Assembly (NCBI GenBank): GCA_012840355.1
Contig: DULN01000006.1
Span: forward strand, 193,514-257,513
Length of the DNA: 64,000 nt
Source of the DNA: Clostridiales bacterium
GTDB taxonomy: Bacteria; Bacillota; Clostridia; Oscillospirales; CAG-272
Direction of reading: 5' to 3'
Made by a program: the position numbers and the translations under genes. The stretch's first letter is position 1; each line of letters begins with the position of its first letter. The notes under the pieces are model-generated. The model did not search any database and was not told where the DNA came from. It saw only the letters and a program-made list of their open reading frames with translations. Shown here piece after piece: positions 41,118-47,779 of the stretch.

Positions 41118-41660
41118 GTGGATGAAACAAGCATTATAATGCGTGCAAAATCCGGGAGTAACGCTGCGTTCAGCGAGCTGGTCGAAATGTACTCGCCTCT
41201 TATAACCTCGATGGTAGAGTATTTCGCCGGCGAAGCCCGTCAGTACAACATCGATGCCGAAGATTTAAGGCAGGAAGCAATTATTGCGCTGTATGGTGCA
41301 GTAAAGGCGTATAACGTAGACCAGCGAGAAGTCACCTTTGGCCTTTTCGCCAAAATCTGCATCCGAAACCGGCTTTTGAGCATAGTTCGCAATTGTCGCG
41401 GACGCGCCGAGACCGAAACATCGGAATCGGAAACCGACCTCGCTGCAAGTAGCCCCGAACAGCATTTAATCGACAGAGAAAACTACGAGCGACTTATTAA
41501 GCTGATCGACGAAAGCCTGACCGACTACGAAAAGTCAGTTTTCAAGCTTTTTATCCTCGACAAGTCGTACCGTGAAATCGCTGCCGCGTTAGGTCGCGAC
41601 GTGAAATCCGTCGACAACGCAATCTGTCGCATCAAAAGGAAGCTCAAACAGCGCATATAG
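41118..41660 (+). CDS. RNA polymerase sigma-70-family factor (Spo0H/SigH-like or ECF-like)
   Basis: A 180-residue alternative sigma factor. Region 2 (about 15-95) includes FSELVEMYSPLITSMV, DAEDLRQEAIIALYGAVKAY and FGLFAKICIRNRLLSIVRN. A short acidic Ser/Glu linker follows, then region 4 (about 122-178) with LTDYEKSVFKLFILDKSYREIAAALGRD split over its HTH. The FAKICIRN segment recalls Spo0H (sigma-H), but the protein is shorter and lacks several sigma-H landmarks. GTG start with GGGGAG 7 bp upstream. No anti-sigma gene adjoins it. Confidence 0.85.
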   Translation: MDETSIIMRAKSGSNAAFSELVEMYSPLITSMVEYFAGEARQYNIDAEDLRQEAIIALYGAVKAYNVDQREVTFGLFAKICIRNRLLSIVRNCRGRAETETSESETDLAASSPEQHLIDRENYERLIKLIDESLTDYEKSVFKLFILDKSYREIAAALGRDVKSVDNAICRIKRKLKQRI

Positions 41661-41710
41661 CAGTCCGCTTCTTTAAGTCTTTCCCGTATCGATCATTAAT
41701 TTTTATATAT

Positions 41711-41775
41711 GCCCAAGTAGCTTAATGTAGAGCGTTGACCAATCAAAGGTGGCGGTTTCAGTCCGTCTTGGGGCA
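41711..41775 (+). ncRNA. tRNA-like element with shrunken anticodon/variable region
   Basis: Acceptor-like stem GCCCAAG (41711-41717) pairs with TTGGGGC (41768-41774) at 6 of 7 positions. It is followed by TA, a D-arm-like GCTT-AATGTA-GAGC (41720-41733) and a T-arm-like GGCGG-TTTCAGT-CCGTC (41751-41767). Only 17 nt lie between the D and T arms instead of about 22, allowing just an ACC-AATCAAA-GGT stub. It looks like a decayed or repurposed tRNA in the 5' region of the zinc-ribbon gene. No anticodon can be assigned and it is unlikely to decode. Confidence 0.5.
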
Positions 41776-41801
41776 AATAACCAATAAGCGAGGTAAAAAG
41801 C

Positions 41802-42092
41802 ATGTACGAGGAAAAGATCTACCAGGACAAAGTCCTAACCTGCAAGGAGTGCGGTCAGGAATTCGTTTTCACCGCCGGCGAGCAGCAGTTCTATGCCGAA
41901 AAAGGCTTCCAGAACGAGCCGCAGCGCTGCAAAAAGTGCAGAGACGCAAGAAAGAATGCGGGTAAGCCCCAGCGCGAGATGTTCTATACGACTTGCGCAC
42001 GTTGCGGCGGGGAAGCAAGAGTTCCTTTCCAGCCTTCGAATGACAGGCCGGTATATTGCAGCGAGTGCTACGCAGTGCTAAAAAAACATTAA
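41802..42092 (+). CDS. Zinc-ribbon protein
   Basis: A 96-residue protein with two Cys4 zinc sites: CKECGQEF...CKKCRDARK (about 14-52), the zf-trcl-type ribbon, and CARCGGEARVPF...CSECY (about 65-91), a CxxC-GG-VPF-P pair typical of small nucleic-acid- or RNA-polymerase-linked proteins. GAGG lies before the ATG. It follows the sigma-factor gene by 140 bp without a visible terminator and has the tRNA-like element in its leader. Function unknown. Confidence 0.8.
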   Translation: MYEEKIYQDKVLTCKECGQEFVFTAGEQQFYAEKGFQNEPQRCKKCRDARKNAGKPQREMFYTTCARCGGEARVPFQPSNDRPVYCSECYAVLKKH

Positions 42093-42166
42093 TTGCCCCG
42101 CTATGTTCGTGAGATAAGGACGGTCGCGGGCGTACGGGCTGTCATATATTCCGGGTTATGTCAAAA

Positions 42167-42196
42167 AAGAGCGCCGTCTAAACGGCGCTTTTTTTG
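42167..42196 (+). terminator. Terminator after the zinc-ribbon gene
   Basis: AGCGCCGT-CTAA-ACGGCGCT followed by eight T. Confidence 0.92.
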
Positions 42197-42228
42197 TTGC
42201 AATATAATGTAGTATTGAGGGACGACAT

Positions 42229-43521
42229 ATGAAGCTGAACTATCGGAGAACCATACTAATCGGCTTTGCATTTATGTCTATCAGCGCCTTTTGGCAGCTT
42301 TACGACAGCATTGTCCCGAAAATCCTCACGAATGTCTTCGGCCTCGGTTCGACACTCAGGGGAGTCATAATGGCAATGGACAACGTGCTAGCGCTTATCC
42401 TTTTGCCGCTCTTCGGGGCGCTGTCTGACCGGTGCGATACACCGCTTGGGAAGCGCATGCCGTTTATTTTGTTCGGCACTGCGGGCGCGATTTCTGCGAT
42501 GATGACGATGTCGGTCGCGGCGGATATGGGCAGCTTTATCGTGTTTATCGCCGCTCTCGGGATTGCGCTTTTGTCTATGGGGACATACAGGTCGCCGGCG
42601 GTGGCGCTGATGCCCGACCTCACGCCTCCCGCGCTGCGCTCGAAAGCCAACGCCGTAATAAACCTCATGGGCACGATAGGCGGCGTTTACTCGCTCGTCT
42701 TTATTTCGCTCTTGGTAAAGGAAGGCGGCAGCTATATTCCAATATTTGCCTGTGTGGCCGGATTTATGGCAGTATCCGTTATAGTATTGACAGCTACAAT
42801 AAATGAGCGTAAAATAAAAGTCAAGCTCAAGGAAGAAGGCGTCCGGCTTGACGACGTCCCGGGCACCGACAGCGGCGATGCCGAAGGCTCAGCCGGCAAA
42901 CTGCCGAGCGAGGTGAAGCGGAGCCTCTGGCTGCTGCTCGTATCGGTTTTTTTGTGGTTTACCGCATACAACGCCGTTACCTCGGTATACTCGGTGTATG
43001 CCGAAAAAGTGTGGGGCCTCAAGGGCGGCAGCTTTGCGCCCGGGCTTATCGTCGCCATGGCTGCGGCTGTGGTTGCATACGTGCCGATAGGTTACCTTTC
43101 TACGGCGTTCGGCAGGAAAAAAGTCATACTTGCCGGAATCGCGCTGATGGCTGCCTCTTTCGGTTCAATGGTATTTATAAAAACGTATAGCCCAATAGTG
43201 TACGTGTTGTTTGTAACCGTCGGGTTTGGCTGGGCGTCGATAAACGTCAACTCATACCCGATGGTCGTACAGATGGGAAGGGAAGGCGACATCGGCAAGT
43301 TCACAGGCATCTATTACACCTTCTCGATGTCGGCGCAGATATTAACGCCGATACTCTCGGGCTGGTTTATCGACCTGTTTGACGACTACAGGGTGCTGTT
43401 CCCGTATTCATTCGTATTCTCAGCGCTGGCATTTTTAGTGTTCTCCTTTGTAAAGCATGGCGACACAAAGCCCGCAAAGCCTGCGTCGCTGCTTGAAAAT
43501 TATGACGTGGGGAATGATTGA
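42229..43521 (+). CDS. MFS transporter, SLC45/glycoside-pentoside-like
   Basis: A 430-residue, 12-helix major facilitator. The opening FAFMSISAFWQLYDSIVPKIL and the loop 2-3 motif GALSDRCDTPLGKRMPFIL (about 63-81) resemble the sugar-transporting SLC45/GPH-type group, where an R-x2-x-G-R/K-R-x-P loop is typical. A hydrophilic central loop (about 195-225) separates the two halves. Probably imports a sugar or glycoside. It is the first gene of an operon with GDPD and CotH genes; the stop codon overlaps the region of the next start. GAGGGAC precedes the ATG. Confidence 0.85.
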   Translation: MKLNYRRTILIGFAFMSISAFWQLYDSIVPKILTNVFGLGSTLRGVIMAMDNVLALILLPLFGALSDRCDTPLGKRMPFILFGTAGAISAMMTMSVAADMGSFIVFIAALGIALLSMGTYRSPAVALMPDLTPPALRSKANAVINLMGTIGGVYSLVFISLLVKEGGSYIPIFACVAGFMAVSVIVLTATINERKIKVKLKEEGVRLDDVPGTDSGDAEGSAGKLPSEVKRSLWLLLVSVFLWFTAYNAVTSVYSVYAEKVWGLKGGSFAPGLIVAMAAAVVAYVPIGYLSTAFGRKKVILAGIALMAASFGSMVFIKTYSPIVYVLFVTVGFGWASINVNSYPMVVQMGREGDIGKFTGIYYTFSMSAQILTPILSGWFIDLFDDYRVLFPYSFVFSALAFLVFSFVKHGDTKPAKPASLLENYDVGND

Positions 43522-43523
43522 GT

Positions 43524-44327
43524 ATGCAGATTATAATCGGTATAGTTATAATCCTGCTCGCGCTAATACTCGCGTACATATACGCGATTATGCCCCGCAT
43601 TTCGCCGGCGTCAAAACGGAATGCGGCGAAATATAAAGGCCTTTATATAGCGCACAGGGGGCTTCACTCCAGCGAGATAAAGGAAAATACCGCGGAGGCG
43701 TTCCGCGCTGCTGTGGAAGCCGGATACGGTTTCGAGCTTGACGTCAGGGTATCGGCCGACGGCGTGGCGGTAATCTCGCATGACTCAAGCCTAAAGCGCG
43801 TTTTCGGCATAGACAAAAGGGTTGAGGAGATGACGGCGGCAGAGCTGAAAGAAGTCGGCGTGCCGACGCTTGCCGAAGCGCTTGAAATCGCGGGTGGGCG
43901 CGTCCCTCTTGTCGTGGAGCTGAAAATGGACGACGCCTCATCGAAAGTGTGCGAAGCGGCGGCGGAAGTGCTGCGCAGCTATAAAGGCGACTATTGTCTC
44001 GAGTCGTTTCATCCGGTGGCGCTCATACGCTGGAAGAAGCTGATGCCAAATGACGTGCGCGGCCAGCTTTCGGCACGCTTTACAGGCAAAGAGCATAGGG
44101 TGCGCAACTTCATATTGAGGAATCTGCTAACAAACTTTAGGACCCGCCCCGATTTCATCGCGTACGAAAAAACAGGTGGGAGCAAGCTTTCGGTTCGCCT
44201 GTGCCGCGCGTTTGGCGCGGTGACCGTGGCGTGGACTGTGCGCTCCCAAGAAGAACTTGACAGATGTAAGAAATATTTCGATACATTTATATTTGAAAAT
44301 TTTATTCCGGTGGAAAATGAAAAATAA
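43524..44327 (+). CDS. Glycerophosphodiester phosphodiesterase, membrane-anchored
   Basis: Hydrolyses glycerophosphodiesters to glycerol-3-phosphate and an alcohol. A 267-residue protein with one N-terminal helix (about 3-22) followed by a GDPD TIM barrel. The catalytic set is visible: AHRGLH with ENT downstream, FELDVRVSADG (Glu and Asp metal ligands) and the general-acid His in VISHDSSL. VPLVVELK and LESFHP occupy later strands, and VAWTVRS closes the barrel. ATG 43524 is preferred (GGGG at about 10 bp); the frame includes an upstream TTG at 43518. The 3' end overlaps the CotH gene by 11 bp. Confidence 0.92.
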   Translation: MQIIIGIVIILLALILAYIYAIMPRISPASKRNAAKYKGLYIAHRGLHSSEIKENTAEAFRAAVEAGYGFELDVRVSADGVAVISHDSSLKRVFGIDKRVEEMTAAELKEVGVPTLAEALEIAGGRVPLVVELKMDDASSKVCEAAAEVLRSYKGDYCLESFHPVALIRWKKLMPNDVRGQLSARFTGKEHRVRNFILRNLLTNFRTRPDFIAYEKTGGSKLSVRLCRAFGAVTVAWTVRSQEELDRCKKYFDTFIFENFIPVENEK

Positions 44328-46434
44328 GCTTAATATCTTCGCATTAATATTTTGCATAACCCTGTTTTTATTCTCATGCGCTGGCGAACCCGCAGGCAGC
44401 CCCGATACTACTGATACAACCGCGCCTTCGGAGACCGAGGAGCCACAGGTAACGCAATACTTGTCCGAAGAGCCTGAAAATGTGAAAATCCCTGACGGCG
44501 GGGTCTACATAGTTTACGCCGTCAACTCGACAGCGGCGGGGAAAATTAAGGGCGAGGCAACTCAGGAAATATCGGGCGGAAAAGCTACGTCGAAAGTTGT
44601 CGCAGAACCGAATCTCGGCTATAAATTTGTCAAGTGGAGCGACGGCTTGACCGAGCCTACCCGTTCAGGCGACACGGCGGATGAAAGCAAGGTCATAACG
44701 GCTATATTCGATTACGACATCCTTGAGCTTCCGGTTGTTCTCATCAACACCGAAACGGGCAAGGACGTAAAAAGCAAGACCGAGTATATTAAAGCCGAGA
44801 TTGCGATGTTCAAAGAGGGCTCGCCTGCCGTATATTGGGAGGCTGAGATACGAGGCAGAGGCAACAACACTTGGGGTTATCCCAAAAAGTCGTATAAGAT
44901 TAAGTTTGCAAATAAGCAAAACCCCTTCGGGATTGGAGACGCCAGCGACCGGATTTGGGTGCTGCTCGCAAACCATTGCGACCAGTCGCTGCTCCGCAAC
45001 CATTTTGCGTTCGAGTTGGCAAGGGAGTTTGACCGCATAGACTTTGCGCCCGCATCCACTTCGGTTGACGTATACCTCAACGGAGAGTACCGCGGCGTGT
45101 ACCTGCTTGCCGAGGAGATACGCGTGTCAAAGGCGCGCGTTGATGTTTCAAAAGACATGACGCAAGCTGATACCGGCTTCCTTGTCGAGCTTTCGTCGTA
45201 TGCGCAGGGCGACTGGATATTCCGTGTCGGCTCAAGGCAGTACCAGGTGCGCAACGACCTTTCAGACAACCCTGAAATCGCGCAAAAGCAGTTTGAGTTT
45301 ATAAAAGACTACATGAGAAAGTGCTGGGACGCCGTGCAGACGGGCGACCGCGCGGAGATTGAAAAATATATCGACATCAACTCCTACGTTGACACCTACC
45401 TCGTCGAGGAGATTACAAAGAACCTCGACCTCGGCTGGGACAGCTACTACCTCCATAAAGACAAAGGCGGAAAGCTAATCCTCGGCCCGATGTGGGACTT
45501 TGACTTGTCGTTTGGCAACGCAAACGAGGGCTGCGAGTTTTACACAGACATTTACGCCGGCATCGACAGCCGCAACGGGCTTGGCAACCCGTGGTATGTC
45601 GAAGCATCGAAACAACGCTGGTTCCGCGAGCTTGTCGTGCAGCGCTGGGACGAGATGTACGATAAAGTCATCTCAAAGCTCCCGGAGCGCATACTCGCGG
45701 AGGGGCAGCGAGGCTATAACGCATACTGCCGCAACTTTATAAAGTGGCCGATTTTCGGCACGCGTCAGAACCGCGAGACCGAGTTTATCACGAGGCTTAA
45801 AAACTACAAGCAGCATTACGAGTATTTTGCCGAATGGGTAAAGAACCGCATCGACTGGCTGCATGATTACCTTCACTCCGGCAAGTATTTGGAAGGCGAG
45901 TTTTTGAACACCCGCAGTTACGGAGGCTGGGGCGGCTGGGGCGGCTGGCAAATCGGCGACATATATGGCAATGACAAGACAAAGTCGCTGATGAATGAGC
46001 TTAAGCCCTACAATGGTAAAATTAAGCTGCTCGAAGCGGGCGCCGAAGGCTTTGGCAACGAAGGGCCGGAGAACCTGTTCGACGGCGAGCCTTTCACTAA
46101 GTATTGTTACGAGGTAAACCGTGGCAGCGAGAATACGGTTATCTTCGAGCTTGCGGAGCCGTTTGAAGCTAAAGCTTATGTATTCCGCACCGCAAACGAT
46201 ACCAGTTCGTACCCCGACCGCAACCCCGACAGGTGGGTGCTATACGGCCGCAACTCCGAGAGCGAAGAGTGGGTGGAGATTGACAGCAAGGATAACGGCG
46301 AAAGCCTGCTCAAGCCTGTAGACTTTACGCTTTTCGGGTTTGAAATCAAAAACCCAACACCGTATAAATACTATAAGCTTTGGGTCAAAAACAAGGGCAT
46401 AATGCAGCTTTCGGATTTGATTCTGCTCGGCTGA
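44317..46434 (+). CDS. CotH-kinase-family lipoprotein with InlB-like repeat and discoidin domain
   Basis: A 705-residue lipoprotein. Signal peptide with lipobox LFSC (Cys about 20), a Thr/Glu-rich spacer, a Listeria-Bacteroides-type beta repeat (about 55-125; GYKFVKWSDG), the CotH domain (about 130-510; EIRGRGNNTWGYPKKSYKIKF, DRIWVLLANHCDQSLLRN, YLNGEYRGVYLLAEEI and MWDFDLSFGN) and a C-terminal F5/8 type C domain (about 580-705). CotH of Bacillus spores is an atypical protein kinase of coat proteins; here the lipoprotein anchor and sugar-binding-type domains suggest an extracellular role. A W-G-G repeat (YGGWGGWGGW) lies before the discoidin domain. GGTGG precedes ATG 44317, inside the GDPD gene. 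Confidence 0.9.
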   Translation: MKNKLNIFALIFCITLFLFSCAGEPAGSPDTTDTTAPSETEEPQVTQYLSEEPENVKIPDGGVYIVYAVNSTAAGKIKGEATQEISGGKATSKVVAEPNLGYKFVKWSDGLTEPTRSGDTADESKVITAIFDYDILELPVVLINTETGKDVKSKTEYIKAEIAMFKEGSPAVYWEAEIRGRGNNTWGYPKKSYKIKFANKQNPFGIGDASDRIWVLLANHCDQSLLRNHFAFELAREFDRIDFAPASTSVDVYLNGEYRGVYLLAEEIRVSKARVDVSKDMTQADTGFLVELSSYAQGDWIFRVGSRQYQVRNDLSDNPEIAQKQFEFIKDYMRKCWDAVQTGDRAEIEKYIDINSYVDTYLVEEITKNLDLGWDSYYLHKDKGGKLILGPMWDFDLSFGNANEGCEFYTDIYAGIDSRNGLGNPWYVEASKQRWFRELVVQRWDEMYDKVISKLPERILAEGQRGYNAYCRNFIKWPIFGTRQNRETEFITRLKNYKQHYEYFAEWVKNRIDWLHDYLHSGKYLEGEFLNTRSYGGWGGWGGWQIGDIYGNDKTKSLMNELKPYNGKIKLLEAGAEGFGNEGPENLFDGEPFTKYCYEVNRGSENTVIFELAEPFEAKAYVFRTANDTSSYPDRNPDRWVLYGRNSESEEWVEIDSKDNGESLLKPVDFTLFGFEIKNPTPYKYYKLWVKNKGIMQLSDLILLG

Positions 46435-46441
46435 TAAAAAT

Positions 46442-46477
46442 AAATGCCGCTCTCCCATGTGGGGGCGGCATTTTTGC
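46442..46477. terminator. Bidirectional terminator between convergent operons
   Basis: AAATGCCGC...GCGGCATTTTT, stem of nine pairs with T-tracts on both sides. Confidence 0.8.
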
Positions 46478-46479
46478 GT

Positions 46480-47661
46480 TTATTCGTTAATCGGCTTTAC
46501 AATTGGCTCGATACCGCCCGGCGGCGCGGGCTTGACGTCTTTCGAGCGCGCAAGGCAGGTGTAAAACTCGCTCCCGCCGTAATAGAGGTACCACTCGCCG
46601 TTAAAGAGCGTCATTCCGGTGAAGAATATCGTGTCGCGGAAGCAGGATACAGGCTTATGCGGCGGTTCGGCGGAAAGCCCGTTTTCCCAAGGAATCCGCT
46701 CGTCGGCGGTTAGCACCGGGCGCGGCAGCCATGTGATAGGCTTGCTGGGGTCTCGCTTGTTGAAGAGCACCTCGCCGATTGCGTAGAAGTGTCCGGTATG
46801 GTGGCCGCCGGTGAAAAGTATTATGTCGTCGGTATGCTTCGGGTTATAATTTGTCAGCGCAAAGCAGCCTTCGCCGCCTGGCCAGCGGGAATCAAGCTCG
46901 ACCGACTCCCAGTGGATGAGGTCGTCGGAGATGCCCATAAGCCCGTCGTTTATATACATTACAAACTTGCCGTTTATCATTACCGCCTCGTTGTCGGGGT
47001 CCTGCACGACGCATGGGTTGCGGTGTATCCTTTTTGCGTTGGGGAAGACAAGCCCAAGCATCTCCCAATGGAGCAGGTCGTCGGATACAGCCATGCAAAT
47101 CCCCGACTCCGATGGGTCGTCGTGCCGCTTCCAGTTCCAGCGGTTGAGGTACATATAGTATTTGCCGCGGAACGAAACGACGCAGACGTCCTCAAACGAA
47201 AACCGCTCGTCCTCTCCTTTACGGAAAAGGGGGCTGTACTCGGTTAGCTTGCGGAAGTTAATGCCGTCGTCCGATACGGCTATTCCGATGTCGCACATGT
47301 AGTCGATGCCCGGGGCCTTGTACTGATCGGGCGCGGGAAACTCGCCGCGGTACAAATAGTAGATTTTGCCGTCCTTTTTTATAACCGAGCCGTTGTGCAC
47401 CCCGCCGCCGAACCTGCCGCAATCCCAGCTGCCGGGCGTGGGCGCGAGGACTGGGCGGTGGTACTTCTCAAACCCGCCTATCGCCCACGCAGGGAATTTA
47501 TATGTGTCAAGGTCGAACGGCTCGCGGGAGAAATCACCCCAGTACCTTTCCTCGTCGTATCGGTAAAGCTGTTCCGATTCTTTCAGCTTTTCGTCAGTCG
47601 GCGGCGAAAATTGCCACTCGAAAAAGCCGTTGCCATGAAAATCTTTATTATCTTTTCCCAT
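46480..47661 (-). CDS. Five-bladed beta-propeller glycosidase/phosphorylase (GH130/GH43-like)
   Basis: A 394-residue protein with repeated propeller-blade motifs: HNGSVIKKDGKIYYLYRGE, DIGIAVSDDGINFRKL, FRGKYYMYLNRW, GICMAVSDDLLHWE, YINDGLMGISDDLIHWE and the closing WYLYYGGSEFYTCLARSK. The S-D-D-x2-x-W blades and the Y-Y-G-G-S-E ending fit GH130 phosphorylases or GH43-type glycosidases. GH130 enzymes phosphorolyse beta-mannosides, which fits the adjoining GH38 alpha-mannosidase. No signal peptide, so cytosolic. ATG 47661 is chosen (AGG upstream); a TTG at 47706 is less likely. Last gene of the minus-strand operon. Confidence 0.75.
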   Translation of the reverse strand: MGKDNKDFHGNGFFEWQFSPPTDEKLKESEQLYRYDEERYWGDFSREPFDLDTYKFPAWAIGGFEKYHRPVLAPTPGSWDCGRFGGGVHNGSVIKKDGKIYYLYRGEFPAPDQYKAPGIDYMCDIGIAVSDDGINFRKLTEYSPLFRKGEDERFSFEDVCVVSFRGKYYMYLNRWNWKRHDDPSESGICMAVSDDLLHWEMLGLVFPNAKRIHRNPCVVQDPDNEAVMINGKFVMYINDGLMGISDDLIHWESVELDSRWPGGEGCFALTNYNPKHTDDIILFTGGHHTGHFYAIGEVLFNKRDPSKPITWLPRPVLTADERIPWENGLSAEPPHKPVSCFRDTIFFTGMTLFNGEWYLYYGGSEFYTCLARSKDVKPAPPGGIEPIVKPINE

Positions 47662-47689
47662 ATTAGAACCTGCAAACTGTAAATTTTGC

Positions 47690-47763
47690 GGGCGCGGTAA
47701 ATGCAAAGCAACAAGCCTTACAAATCACCGCGCCCGGAAAGCCCGGCCGCAAGATTTCGCGGC
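47690..47763. repeat. Cluster of hairpins between the GH38 and propeller genes
   Basis: GGGCGCGGT (47690-47698) pairs with ACCGCGCCC (47727-47735), and GCCGC (47746-47750) with GCGGC (47759-47763). Probably an mRNA-processing or stabilising element. Confidence 0.5.
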
Positions 47764-47779
47764 AGGCTAAGTTGCCGGC

